64,000 bases of DNA from Lamellibrachia columna. Its lineage: Eukaryota; Annelida; Polychaeta; Sabellida; Siboglinidae. How positions within the stretch are numbered: the first letter of the stretch is position 1; each line of letters begins with the position of its first letter. The notes under the pieces are model-generated. The model was not told the origin of the DNA, did not search any database, and saw only the letters and a program-made list of their open reading frames with translations. Where the stretch lies: positions 43,795,469 through 43,859,468 of the forward strand of contig OY759263.1 of assembly GCA_963662155.1 (NCBI GenBank), read 5' to 3'. A program made the position numbers and the translations under genes. Below, piece by piece: positions 1-11,900 of the stretch.

Positions 1-670
1 TGGGGATAGTGTTGTATCGGGATAAAAGAGAATACTGGGGATAGTGTTGTATCGGGGTAAAAGAGAATACTGGGGATAGTATTGTATCGGGTTAAAAGAG
101 AATACTGGGGATAGTGTTGTATCGGGATAAAAGAGAATACTGGGGATAGTGCTGTATCGGGGTAAAAGAGAATACTGGGGATAGTGTTGTATCGGGATAA
201 AAGAGAATACTGGGGATAGTGTTGTATCGGGGTAAAAGAGAATACTGGGGATAGTGTTGTATCGGGGTAAAAGAGAATACGGTGGATAGTGTTGTATCGG
301 GGTAAAAGAGAATACTGGGGATAGTGTTGTATCGGGGTAAAAGAGAATACTGGGGATAGTGTTGTATCGGGGTAAAAGAGAATACTGGGGATAGTGTTGT
401 ATCGGGGTAAAAGAGAATACTGGGGATAGTGTTGTATCGGGGTAAAAGAGAATACTGGGGATAGTGTTGTATCGGGGTAAAAGAGAATACTGGGGATAGT
501 GTTGTATCGGGTTAAAAGAGAATACTGGGGATAGTGTTGTATCGGGGTAAAAGAGAATACTGGGGATAGTGTTGTATCGGGGTAAAAGAGAGTACTGGGG
601 ATAGTGCTGTTTCGGGGTAAAAGAGAATACTGGGGCTAGTGCTGTATCGGGGTAAAAGAGAATACTGGGA
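1..670. repeat. 35-bp minisatellite, about 19 units, continuing off the left edge
   Basis: Head-to-tail 35-bp units, each carrying GGGGATAGT, TTGTATCGGG and AAAAGAGAATAC blocks. Units differ by single substitutions (GGGATAAA, GGGGTAAA, GGGTTAAA). The array is intact at base 1, so the true left end lies outside the window. The last units near 600-670 are the most diverged, as expected at an array edge. No coding role is seen. Confidence 0.97.
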
Positions 671-959
671 CTAGTTGCAGGAGAACGAAGCACAACAACG
701 AAAACAGACGTGACAGACGTCTTCGGAGAAGCGACTGCGGCCGGTGCTGGAAATAGCTGGAGAAAGATATCGATTTCGCAGACAGTTTTAAGCAGCGGCC
801 TCTTGAACAGGATATGCAAATTGAAGAATTGGGCGGTTATCGTTTGTGGACGTGTCTCGTGGCACGACGTGTGTCCTGTATCTGTCCAATACCGCACGGA
901 AGAAACCCGTTTGAATGACATACCTTGGTACGACAATGTGGGGAGACAACGAATATCAT

Positions 960-1350
960 TTTGACGTTTTTGAACATAGACAAGCGAATAATGGAGGAAC
1001 TGAGGGAGGAAGTTGGTGTGAAAGAGAGTCTCGGGAGGAAGCAGGCGAGGAGCCTGTTAAAGTGGGCTGGACACGTGGGAAAATGGAAGGGGAACTGTTG
1101 ACGAAGATAGCGGATGCGCTTAGGATCTATGGTAGTAAGAGAAGATGAGATGGGAGGACTGCGTGAAGAGAGATTTGGCGGGAGTAGGATGGGAGGGGGG
1201 AATGAGAGCGGTGGATAAGAGAGGTGGAGACGGGTGTTGGAAAAGGCAGGGAAACGGGATCAGTGACGAAGAAGAAGGGGGGGAAATCGATGACCGGTGT
1301 CGGTGCCAGCCTCACCCGGACTTCAGGAATAAAGAGGAGAGCAACTTTTC
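960..1350 (+). mobile_element. Decayed LINE tail: C-terminal reverse-transcriptase fragment plus 3' UTR
   Basis: Translation across two frames gives a typical C-terminal tail of a LINE polyprotein: KRIMEELREEVGV, then RSLLKWAGHVGKM, then after a frameshift LLTKIADALRI and RWEDCVKRDLAGVGW. The WAGHV..M and RWEDCV..DL blocks are common in endonuclease/reverse-transcriptase LINEs. The segment after about 1260 (CAGTGACGAAGAAGAAG, later CCAGCCTCACCCGGACTT) is shared with 59870-59955 and, inverted, with 13183-13310, so it is the element's 3' UTR. Frameshifts and an in-frame stop at about 1146 show it is dead. The left boundary is unclear. Confidence 0.7.
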
Positions 1351-1592
1351 CAGACAAATTTTAATTTGGCACAGTATGCTCACGATTACACAGTAGACAC
1401 TTCAAATGGGTTCCCACTTCAAATGCCATCATCATGGTTCGAAAGGTCATGGTTCGAAAGGTCATGCTTTGACATAAACAATACCTTAGAAAATAGGATC
1501 CCATTTCTGCTGAGAACACTCTACACCGGTGTAGCAAGTTCACACTATCGCATCCTCGGAGACGTAGCTGTTAGAAGCGTAAACGCTACGTG

Positions 1593-1726
1593 TAAACAAA
1601 GAAACACTAGTAGTGAGTTCTCCCGCACCGCTAGACCAAACAGGTCTGGTACGTTTAAACAAAGAAACACTAGTAGTGAGTTCTCCCGCACCGCTAGACC
1701 AAACAGGTCTGGTACGTTTAAACAAA
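1593..1726. repeat. 63-bp direct duplication (two units plus start of a third)
   Basis: Two near-identical 63-bp units begin TAAACAAAG, and a third begins at 1719 and stops. Each unit contains ACACTAGTAGTGAG and AGACCAAACAGGTCT, both small inverted repeats. Confidence 0.9.
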
Positions 1727-1990
1727 GTATAGTATGTTATGTTGTGTTGTCATAATGAATTTCAGCACAACGTCTGAAATGTCGCCAATTCTACCAGTAA
1801 GACTAATATAATATATTGTGGTTCAACTGTCAGTAATACACTTCTTTATGTTGAATAACCAAAAATGTGGTAAAAACTTGTTCAAACCCCCGATAGAACC
1901 CACACCTAGTCTTTCCATAAAATCGGTATAACCTCCAGTCTGATATAGCACTGAGAAAACTGACGTAATGGCACCGGACTCCGCTAGACT

Positions 1991-3277
1991 GTGCTGTACA
2001 GACCAGTGAGTTTAACGTCAGTGATTTGTAAATTATTAGAAAGGTTAATTAAAGACCATATGGTGGAATTCCTCGTTAAGCATAAATTATTAAATTCATC
2101 TCAACATGGATTCCTTAAAGCGAGGTCATGCTTAACAAATATGTTATGTTTTTTGGAAGAAATCACTAAGTGGATAGACGTGGGATCGCCAGTAGATATT
2201 ATCTACTTAGATTTTCAGAAAGCTTTTGACAAAGTGCCACATCAAAGATTACTACTTAAATTAAAAGCCCATGGTATCGGGGATAGCATAACTGACTGGA
2301 TAGAACAATGGCTGACTGACAGAAGACAACGAGTTGTAGTAGATGGAGAAGTTTCAAATTGGAAATCGGTTTTGAGTGGGGTACCTCAAGGATCAGTATT
2401 AGGACCTATATTATTCTTAATTTATATCAATGACTTGGACGACAGTATAACAAGTAACGTACTGAAATTTGCGGATGACACAAAACTGTTTAGAAAGGTT
2501 AATACTGATGGTGATAAACAACATTTACAAAACGATCTAGACATATTAGTGAAATGGTCTGATAAATGGCAGATGTTGTTCAATTTTGGGAAATGTAAAT
2601 GCCTACATACAGGACATAGGAACTTGAATGTAAACTATAAAATGGGAGATACTGTTCTGGGTACTACTGTAAAAGAAAAGGACTTAGGAGTTACAATAAG
2701 CGCTGATATGAAAGTTTCAGAGCAGTGTGGTATTGCAGCTTCAAAGGGTAATCAAATTCTTGGATTGATTAGAAGAAACATAACATACAAGGGAAAAAAG
2801 TTAATTATACCTCTTTATAAAGCAATAGTTAGACCTCATTTAGAATACTGTATACAAGCATGGAGACCATATCGTAAGAAGGATATAGATACGCTTGAAC
2901 GCATACAAAGGAGAGCAACTAAGATGATTCCAGAACTGAGAGACCTTAGTTATGAAGAACGCCTGAAAGAATGTGGTTTAACAACTCTAGAGACAAGGAG
3001 GTTAAGAGGAGATCAGATTGAAGTTTTTAAGATATTGAATGGGTATGAAAATATTGATAGAAATATGTTTTTCTCACTCAAGAAGGATAGCAGAACTAGA
3101 GGACATGAGGTAAAATTAGTAAAGGATCAATGTAGATTGGACATCAGGAAGCACTCGTTCTCACAGAGGACAATAAATGAATGGAACAAATTGTCTACAG
3201 ATTGTGTAACTGCTAGCAGCGTGAATATGTTTAAAAACAAGGTTGACACATATCTCAGGAGGGCGGGCTATAAGTAG
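1991..3277 (+). CDS. Reverse transcriptase of a 5'-truncated non-LTR retrotransposon (CR1/Jockey-like)
   Basis: The 428-codon open frame has no internal stop. It starts inside the polymerase at the family's YRPVSLTSV block; the endonuclease and N-terminal parts are missing, so this is a 5'-truncated insertion. The usual reverse-transcriptase blocks follow in order: QHGFLKARSC (about residues 38-47), the first catalytic aspartate in LDFQKAFD (about 73-80), SGVPQGSVLGP (about 129-139), the catalytic FADD (160-163) and GVTISADMKVS. The thumb/C-terminal part has IRPHLEYC-type and LERIQRRATKMI blocks. The first codon is a GTG preceded by an in-frame TAG, so it is a fragment end rather than a real start. 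An unbroken frame suggests a fairly recent insertion. A decayed relative sits at 14895-15190. Assignment to CR1 or Jockey is by general motif resemblance. Confidence 0.93.
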   Translation: MLYRPVSLTSVICKLLERLIKDHMVEFLVKHKLLNSSQHGFLKARSCLTNMLCFLEEITKWIDVGSPVDIIYLDFQKAFDKVPHQRLLLKLKAHGIGDSITDWIEQWLTDRRQRVVVDGEVSNWKSVLSGVPQGSVLGPILFLIYINDLDDSITSNVLKFADDTKLFRKVNTDGDKQHLQNDLDILVKWSDKWQMLFNFGKCKCLHTGHRNLNVNYKMGDTVLGTTVKEKDLGVTISADMKVSEQCGIAASKGNQILGLIRRNITYKGKKLIIPLYKAIVRPHLEYCIQAWRPYRKKDIDTLERIQRRATKMIPELRDLSYEERLKECGLTTLETRRLRGDQIEVFKILNGYENIDRNMFFSLKKDSRTRGHEVKLVKDQCRLDIRKHSFSQRTINEWNKLSTDCVTASSVNMFKNKVDTYLRRAGYK

Positions 3278-3390
3278 ATGAACATTGTTGGACTCTCGAT
3301 AAGCCAATGGCTTCCTTGTCCACTTGCCATCTGGGCCTTTGGCTTGGATGGCAAATCTTGTTAAATCTTGTTAAATCTTGTACTTCTGAC
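3278..3390 (+). mobile_element. 3' UTR and terminal short repeats of the CR1/Jockey-like LINE
   Basis: About 110 bp follow the reverse-transcriptase stop and end in three copies of a 10-bp unit (AAATCTTGTT) at about 3352-3380. CR1-type elements typically end in short tandem repeats rather than poly(A), so this is read as the true 3' end of the insertion. Confidence 0.7.
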
Positions 3391-3470
3391 GAGGGAAGCA
3401 AACTCCCCACCAGTGGCGCCACTTACTAGTTCAACACTGCCACAACTTACATTAATTTTTTATGTACATA
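3391..3470 (+). repeat. Dispersed repeat with a GTGGCGCCAC core, copy 1
   Basis: Shares AAACTCCCC, CCAGTGGCGCCACT and CACAACTTACATT with 27765-27835, and inverted with 28085-28155. It begins immediately after the LINE end, so the LINE may have inserted beside or into it. Confidence 0.7.
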
Positions 3471-3623
3471 CAAACGTCTCCCGCACTTTTTCGGTGACAA
3501 AGCATTTGTTCCTGATGTTTGCTATTATAATTAATGCAATACGATTCATTCTCATTTCTTATTGTCATAATGGTATATGTTTTTATACACATATGCACGT
3601 AAGCGCACAAGCGAACGCGGGCA

Positions 3624-3642
3624 CACACACGCACGCACGCAC

Positions 3643-3707
<65 letters not shown>
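3624..3707. repeat. CACG/CA microsatellite
   Basis: A (GCAC)n block passes into a pure (CA)n run of about 23 repeats. The cysteine/valine- or histidine/threonine-only frames through it are artefacts. Confidence 0.97.
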
Positions 3708-3709
<2 letters not shown>

Positions 3710-4359
3710 ATGATGGCACAGACATCAACAAAGTACGTCGGCCGTAGAGTGTGAAGGGCTTCGTTGTTTTCACATCCCAATGGGTTATGCCTCTAGATAC
3801 AGGTTATGGTAAAATGTTCTTATTGGTCAAATGAATAGACACTTCAATATTGCTCATAGAGTCAAGCATCTAACCATATTACTTGAACATGTGTACCGAT
3901 TGTTAGCCATGGTCAAGTATGTGAGACAGTTAATTGAAAGGTTTGTATCTATTATAGGAGTTATTCGAGGTCAAGTGTATTACACTAGAATGAAGGTTTA
4001 CGATCTGATTACGCACAGTTGTGTGTTCTGTTTAATCGCGCACGCACACTCTGTGCACAGGGTACTTGTGTGCACTCGTGGCACGAGAAAACAGTCACGT
4101 TTTCAATACAACCAGCTAATTGCATAACATGTACGTGATGTAACATTTCTTTGCTGTTGCATTTATATAATAGTAGTACTGTGCTTTCAACATACGTTGC
4201 AGTCATGCGCAGTGAACTCGCCAAACTTTTGTCAACGCAGCATGACGCAGCTATATTGGTGTCAACATAAAGTCGAGCGTCTCGTGCATGGCGCACGTGC
4301 TACGCGCAGTTATTTCAGGGCCTGATCGACCGCGAACTAACCGAGCGGCAGATACAGAG

Positions 4360-5460
4360 CAGGTTTGTTAACAAATGCATGTCAATGCATTTGAATACAA
4401 ATGCAAATGTTTCACTTGATTAAAAAGCAAATGCAAATGCCATTTTTCAGGAACGCATTCAAATGCAAATTCAAATGTTTTGGAGTCGCGCTCAAATGCA
4501 AATGTTTTGGTTACACATTTTCAAATGCATTTGAATCAATTTCAAATGTTTGGGCTTTATATTAACGATTTTTAATAGAAAAAAAAACAACGTAATATAT
4601 ACAAACACATTATTAATTTATTTAACGAATACAGTAGTACTTTGTTGTAACCACTAAGTCCAACTACATGAACATGTCTGTAGAGTCACACTGAGTCACA
4701 CAGTTCCAGGCCTGCAGAGGTGGTGGAAATGTTAGGGAGGAATAGACAATTGACAGTTTACTGCGAACTATGACAGGGAATGAAAGGCTATCATTCAGGT
4801 AGGCCAGAATGGAAGGGAAACCCAAGACAACAGACTGTCCACTGATGGGGTCACGGAGAAGATAACCTGGTGGATAATTACAGCTACCACTAATCACTCC
4901 CTGGCTGTAAATATTTAGGGGTGGCATTGCTAATGTTTACTCCCCTTAATGAGCTGCCACCCCAACCCACCCCAACAGTGCCAACACAACATAAGGGAGT
5001 CGTTTGTCTGCATTGTTTCAATGAACAGGTAATCTCTGAAGCCATCAACTAATAGACCAGTTGGTAATTTCATGTTGCATGAATAACAGCTCAGCCATTG
5101 ACCAGTTGACCATTGACATGCACTTTTTCAAAGAGCACGTCGTGAAAGATAGATTAACAGATCACACAATGATTTCATAATCTGCTGAGGATACTGCTCA
5201 CTACAGAGCACTTTTTTCCAATGGCGTGTTGTGAACTTGTGAAAGTAAATTTAACAATAATGATTATTCAAAGAATTACGCATGCATTTGATTGTGCATT
5301 TGACAAATCAAATGTGTGTGTGTGGAATGACAATGTAAGTGCAAATATTTAAGGTACGCATTCAAAAGCAAATGCATTTACAATTTCACGGAGGCATTTG
5401 AATGCGCATTCAAATGCTCAACATTCAAATGCATTTGCATTTGTTGAGCCTGATCCAGAC
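4360..5460. mobile_element. Probable non-autonomous DNA transposon relic with AAATGCA/TGCATTT subterminal clusters
   Basis: 4370-4550 is packed with CAAATGCAAATG and TGCATTTGAAT motifs. 5280-5450 carries the same motifs mostly inverted (CATTTGAATGC, GCATTTGCATTTG). Between them lies about 730 bp of unique sequence with no convincing ORF. Mirror-image subterminal repeat clusters around a short core are typical of hAT-like non-autonomous elements. CAGGGCCTGATC at about 4317 and GAGCCTGATCCAGACCC at about 5446 may be degenerate ends, but a target-site duplication could not be identified. Confidence 0.4.
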
Positions 5461-5476
5461 CCTTAAAAAGGGGTGG

Positions 5477-5606
<130 letters not shown>

Positions 5607-5609
5607 GCA

Positions 5610-7160
5610 ATTCATATAATAAGATAATAAATATTGAAATATTTTAAGTTGCGATGGCCTTATAAGAAGGAACTAGTGCTGCTCCTCGTGAGAGGGACTT
5701 AACATGGCAATTCTTTGTATGCTGCATGGCAAAGTAAAAAAAAGCTTTCACAAGTAGACTTGCGAAAGTTGATCATATTACTGGTGTTCCTTTAAAATAA
5801 CGAAGGTTTTCAGCATTGTCAATGTGCCCACGTGATAGCACACGTGACAGGCTTAAAACAATCGATGAACATGCTGATACCTTGAGAAATAATTTGCATT
5901 AGTTGTTTTGTATGTAGGGCATATGCTACAACTTGCCCGTGTTACAACTAGCACCGGTCTCTCTATATACACAAATTACATAGCAAAAGACGCTAACCTA
6001 CCGAAGCTAAACAAGCACGTCGCTCTAAAAGAAATGCAAAAACTTAGCACTACTGTAACATTAATAAAGATAATGTCATGCACAACATGAAGCAGATTTC
6101 GTTGCTATTTAGCACACAACGACGAACGATTGATCGTCGTAAAAACCTGTTGTTTGCGAGTTGGGACTTGTACAAATAAACTGACCCAACGTAAACACAT
6201 CGTGTATCCGTGTCAATTGATGTTGGCGAGAATAATACGTTAATTTTAACAAAGCACAGGAGGACGTTGACGTCTGACCTACATCTCTCGTTCCCCGCAC
6301 CTGCGTCCACTCAGCACTAGCAATGTGTTATGTATATAGCATGGTGAAACTTTCTACAGACGACGGAAGAGCGAAGACCACAGTTATTTTTCCCGTTGGT
6401 TGTCACGCTACCGCTGTACATGATTGTAAGAACGTGTGACCATTAAATTAAAAACAATTACGATAACCACTTGCTACCAAGGTGCTGAACAGTTTGGTGA
6501 ACATTACTGACATCCTGTTCTGTTAATCATATCGCGCTTACCCCAAAAATTACAAGATTTCGCAAAACATTAATACGTCTTCGGTGTTTCGAGTATGTCA
6601 CCACTAAAATACCTACGCATTTCCAAATCCGCTTCATACTGCAATATCTCATTTCCGAAGGTCCAATATTTGAAATGTTTCAGCTTTCCTGGCTGAATGT
6701 TGTTACCTCGTGTAGCAAATACAATCACTGACATCTGCTAACTTATGTATGGCTGTTGCTTGTAGCAATGTTCACGGCTGATCATTTGTGATCCCAGTGG
6801 CTGCTGTGACAAGAATAGCAATGATAGTACTTGTGTTGGAACGGAATGTTAATCCTGTTGACCGAATGAACAATGCTCACCCCTTAAATTCCACCCGCGG
6901 TGCATGATCGCGAACACGCAGGCCCGAACTAACCGGCTGCACCACCTTCGCTCTGCTCGAGGTTTTCGACTTTCTCGAAACACCACATGTAGCCGCATCA
7001 TGCTGCGTTGACAAAGGTTTGGTGAGTTCATTGTGTCATAAAGAAAACATGTTCTTTTGTTGTTCAGTACAGTACTGAGCAGCTCACACTCATTAGCAGT
7101 GGTAATCAATTAAGTGATTCAATGGAGAAAATCAACACCAAATACGGAATGGAACCTCGG
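5610..7160. other. Gene-free stretch, nothing recognised
   Basis: Mixed-composition sequence. Short open frames show no domain, codon bias or splice context. No tandem array. Confidence 0.6.
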
Positions 7161-7161
7161 A

Positions 7162-7285
7162 GACGGTCTGAGCTAACCTTGCCATGCGAGCTGACGGTCT
7201 GAGCTAACCTTGCCATGCGAGCTGACGGTCTGAGCTAACCTTGCCATGCGAGCTGACGGTCTGAGCTAACCTTGCCATGCGAGCT
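7162..7285. repeat. 31-bp minisatellite, four units
   Basis: Four essentially perfect units containing GACGGTCTGAGCTAACC and GCCATGCGAGCT. Confidence 0.97.
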
Positions 7286-7503
7286 GATGCCATTGTTATG
7301 TTGCTGTGCATTCATTTGGACTCCATCAGTTTCACGGGGGGGGGGGGGTTCTGATGACTGGGCAACCTAATATCTATGTACACTTCGTCAAAGCTTGCGT
7401 CCTGGAGGGGAAATTTCAGTGACGCAAACAATTGTCTTGCGAGACAAACAGATGCCAACACCACTTGCACTTGTCAAGGTCTCAAGTTTTTTGTCAAAAC
7501 GAA

Positions 7504-7559
7504 TGCCCGCGGTAAAACTGTTTATATAAGTGCCCGCGGTAAAACTGTTTATATAAGTG
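7504..7559. repeat. 27-bp direct duplication
   Basis: Two perfect copies of a unit beginning TGCCCGCGGTAAAACTG and ending TTATATAAG. Confidence 0.95.
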
Positions 7560-7636
7560 CTTACATGTGGCTTGTTGACATATATCGAAACGGCCGCAGA
7601 ATTGTTCTGGTCACTCAACCAACCATCAAACCGTGC

Positions 7637-8162
7637 CTCACCAAGCTGGTCCCCTACCAACTCGTCTCAAACCACTCGTCCCACGCCAAATCGTCCCACA
7701 TCAACTCGTTCCACATCAAGTCATTCCACTCTCAAGTCGACCCACACCAGCTCGTCCCACACCAACTCGTTCCACATAAACTCATACCACACCAACTCGT
7801 TCCACACAAACTCGTTCCACACCAAGTTGTCCCACACCAACTCGTTCCACACAAACTCATTCCACACCAACTCGTTCCCAACCAATTCCTCCCACACCAA
7901 ATCGTTCCATATCAACTTATCCCACACCCACTGTTTCCACACAAATTCGTTCCACACCAACGTATTACACACAAACTCGTTCCACACAAACTCGTTCCAT
8001 TCCACACAAATTTGTTCCACACCAACTCGTTCCACACCAACTTGTCCCACATCAACTTGTCCCACACCAACTCGTTCCACACCAACTCGTTCCACATCAA
8101 CTCGTTCCACACAAACTCGTTCCACACCATACTCGCTATACACCAACTCGTTCCACACCAAT
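7637..8162. repeat. 15-bp minisatellite, about 35 degenerate units, upstream of the transporter
   Basis: Unit close to CTCGTTCCACACCAA with frequent substitutions (CATCAA, CACAAA). Because the unit is a multiple of three, several frames on both strands stay open for 150-260 codons; these are not genes. The array ends about 400 bp before the transporter start codon, so it could lie in its promoter or 5' flank. Confidence 0.95.
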
Positions 8163-8269
8163 AAGTGACCAGTGATCACCGAAACGGATTAAGCCCTAAA
8201 TAAACAATAAGTTATTGTTGACAGATTCAAACATGTAGTGAAACAATGGCATATCCCACCGAATGCGCT

Positions 8270-8420
8270 TTCTCACCGATTCCTACCACCGAACCCACCG
8301 ACCGGCCGAGATCCCGGGCCCGTACGTGGCCACCGACCGACCGACCGAGACTCGTGACGACGTGCAGCGATCACGTCCACCCACCAACCGGTGACATTGC
8401 GTGACGTGCGCGACTACACA
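8270..8420 (+). promoter_or_regulatory. Putative CpG-rich promoter/5' UTR region of the SLC16-like gene
   Basis: A locally GC- and CpG-rich block (CCGACCGGCCGAG, CCCGGGCCCG, repeated GACCGACCGA) with CRE-like TGACG(T) cores at about 8353 and 8402. It lies 150-300 bp before the start codon and is followed by a short CA tract. No TATA box was recognised. Promoter status is inferred from position and composition only. Confidence 0.35.
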
Positions 8421-8562
8421 CACACACACACACACAACACGCACACACACATACACACTTGTTTACAAAGACACGCGATCCGATCGCCAGTTGCAGTTCA
8501 TATACCACACCGGGTCCGGAGAACGTCATAACACTGACCCTTCACTGCAGTGGTCACACGCA

Positions 8563-8902
8563 ATGGGCACTCCGAGTCACACGGGAGACCTGCAGAGAAA
8601 AACGAGCACAGGAGACTCGACCAACACGAAACAGCAACTGGATCGGCTTCTCCAGCAACGAGACAATGAGTACAAGCCGGGACCGCAGCTACCGAAAGAG
8701 ACGGAGAAGAAACCCCCGTTGCCCCCCGACGGTGGATGGGGGTGGGTCGTCGTGCTCGCCTGCTCCGTGTCGTTCTTCGTGGCAGGCGGCTTCGGTCGGT
8801 CGTTCACTTTGATCTACCAGGAACTCCTCGCCAAGTTCGGAGAGTCAGCCTCGTCCACCGCAACCGTCGCTGCAGTCTTCGGCGCCGTCAAGTTATGCTC
8901 CA
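8563..8902 (+). CDS. SLC16-like exon 1 (N-terminus, TM1, start of TM2)
   Basis: The ATG at 8563 is the first in-frame ATG. The frame is open back to 8401 but only through a CA-rich 5' UTR-like stretch without an ATG. A hydrophilic N-tail of about 53 residues precedes the PPDGGWGW motif and TM1; TM2 starts at TATVAAVFGAVKLC. The donor CTCCA|GTGAGT at 8902/8903 leaves one base (phase 1). Confidence 0.93.
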
Positions 8903-11900
8903 GTGAGTACCGCATATACAAAATACTTGCATATCTTGAACCGTCACAATAAAATATCAACAAAACAAAAAAACCGTTATCACAGAAATATCCATCTCTG
9001 CTTTGGTACATGGTGATGCCAGTCAATGTTTATTATGATGGATTCTTTCCAACTCTCGAAATTGTGACGTACTGGCAGTTATTGTAACGTCCAGCGATAC
9101 TTTGCCCTTGTATTACCCAACTTGGAACAATCGTAGAAAAGACGCATGACGTTGTCAACAATTGTAATTAATTGTTCGCATGGCGTTGCGGAAAACTGCC
9201 TATAGTAACTACAAATGATAATTCGATTGTTAGTAGAAACTGAAAGCGCCCGTTCGACTGTGAAATTATAATTGTGCCTCTGTCTTTGATAGCGTTCGTT
9301 GGTTGCGTGTGTAAATATCTGCGTCGTTTGTTTATTTTCACTTTAATGTATTTTTTCATTTTATAATTATGTTGATTATAATGAAGTTTATTAATGTAAT
9401 TATAATGATACAGTCAGTTTTAATATAAAGTGCCTCCTAATGTGCGCGTTGCGTTCACGGTTCGTTTTAGTGAATGTATATAAATTTCATTTTATAAGTT
9501 TTATAACAGAATTATACTTGCGTGGCTTTGTGTATTTTATCGTTACAATCCAACTGAATAGTTGCCAACAATAAACTGATTCTGATTCTAATAACATGTC
9601 AAATCATTAATGTTAGCCAAATTACGCCAACCACTTGCAATTGTTTATTATTTATTAACTAGCATACGCCAACCATTTCATCGTGAAGAACATTCAAGTT
9701 AGAAAAATATAAATAGTTGTTATTGAAATATGCAACAGTGAAATGAATACGTTTTACCTTATTATTTACGATGTTTTATGTTTCTTTATTTATTATCAGT
9801 GATATGTAACATTAAAATACCTCTCGCCAACCACATCGACGACGTTATTTTTAACACAATACGTCCATCGATTACTGAGTAGCAATGAAGAGTTTCTATA
9901 AAGTAGTTTCTGACTCTGTATGTCTGTTCCCTCGTGTCTCGTGTGTGGGGCTAACATTAGGCAGTCGTGCCCGGGGCCCACGGAGATGGTTTTACGTTAA
10001 TACTGGGAATATTACGAACGAATTTATGTGGACGTTTGACGTAGATATTACGAACTCATAGCTATAACACGTACGATTGTTACAACGCTACGCGTGTCTC
10101 GACCACTGTACGTGATCTACGTCAAACGTCCACCGAACGCTTCGTGAAACTTGCTGTTGTACGTGACTTTTTGAGGGTGAAATTGCCATTTGCGTTGCCC
10201 CAGGAATATTTGATCAGGTGGTGTAAGTATTCATAAGTAGTCAATCTTGCAGTAGTTGCCTTTTGTCCCGTGCAACGCCGGGTAACTCGGCTAGTATTAC
10301 ATAAATATGTGTCTACTTTATATGATCAACGTTATTATAAATATAATACATTCGGCGTCTCGGTAGACATAATTATTCTCATTCGATACCCACGCACGTA
10401 ACACGCGTGAGCAAACCGTGTGTAGCGATTGTAGCTAAAGGAAGAAGTCGGAATAAGAAGAAATATGACAAAAATATTCCAACTAAAATACTACATTTAC
10501 AATGCATTTGTTTAAATGTTGTTGCAGTGTTTGATGAGTAGTATTTCGTCGCGTTGTTTTAGGTCCGTTGGTTGGAATGCTTTGCAACAAGTTCGGCTTG
10601 CGGGCAGTGACCATCACCGGAGGACTGGTCAGTTTCGTTGGCATGGTGATGAGTAGCTTCCCGCCAAGTTTGTCGTATCTGTGCTTCTCATACGGCATCG
10701 TTACAGGTGTGTGCGAATGAACATTCTCAGTGACAGTTTCTAAAGTAGGTATCATAGTGGCATTGTTCAGCACTGTACTGTTTATTGAGACATTCGAGTA
10801 ATATTTGACATCTGTTGTGAACATAAGTACTTCGGATTCCGAGTCGTACTTATGTTTCACAAAATACGCTGTGCACCGATGGCAGCTCTCCAAAGCGCAT
10901 TCTGTACGTAGTTGGCCAAACAAACGAAATATGGCCCCTCACAAGTTTCAATGCAAATTAAAATTGTGACTGTGCACCTTGATATGGGTTTCGTTGACAA
11001 TAATAATTATACTATTATTATTATTAAGTATAATAATAACAATAATAATAATGTATTCACCCAAATACAAAACATAAGTGTAATTGAGGGTGGATCACTG
11101 GAATAGGTGATTACATGTCAAGCTAATGACCCGACATATACAGTAACTAAAATGTCGCGTTTGACAGCATTCGGCGCCAACATGGTGATAACTCCGAGCT
11201 TCGTCATCATCGGCAAGTATTTCCGCAAGAAGAAGGCGAAGGCTATGTCACTTGTGACGATCGGCGCGTGTTTCGGGGGCACGGCCTTCCCTCCCCTCAT
11301 CGAGATCCTCCTGCAACGATACGGCTACACGGGGGCGATGCTGCCGGTCGCCGCCGCCATGCTGAGCTACTGCGTCGCCGGCCTGTTTTATCGCCCACTA
11401 GAGCAGGACGGGTCGTCAGCGAGTGACGGGTAAGTACACTATTTTTTCCCATTGAAACCCACGCTAAAAGTCAATTTATGCACAAAAATACGATTCGGTT
11501 TTTGATATTAAAAATACATTTTAATTGATGTCTTGCCACAAACCTTGGCGTTTTCGTCAAATCTTCTAATTTTGTTTTCGAGAAAATCAACATGGAAGAT
11601 GTTCCCCGCCGTTTGACGCCCAAACAAAATGGAGTCTGTCTTTGTACACCAGGGATCCTTCCGTCACTGACACGTGTATACGCTGCAGGGATCCTCCCGT
11701 CACTGACACGTGTATATGTTACCAACCAGTCACTATAATTTTAATCTGGGCACAGAATAACTGTTGCAGTCCTCTCAAATATGGCCATATACACGTTCAC
11801 AAATAATCTTCCAGGCAGCAAAAAATCGCCAAAACCGTCTTAAAATCACAGGCATTACATTCATATGATATGAACCCAGAGGTAAATAAATGATATGTTC

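Noticed and set aside
1..670. Regularly spaced array resembling a CRISPR
   Set aside because: Units are contiguous with no unique spacers and the genome is eukaryotic; the same holds for all other arrays in the window.
7376..8179. Frames of 262, 203 and 152 codons of periodic residues
   Set aside because: Read-through of the 15-bp minisatellite on both strands.
8401..8562. N-terminal extension of the transporter to 8401
   Set aside because: It would need a GTG start and encodes CA-repeat His/Thr residues; the first ATG with a sensible protein follows at 8563.
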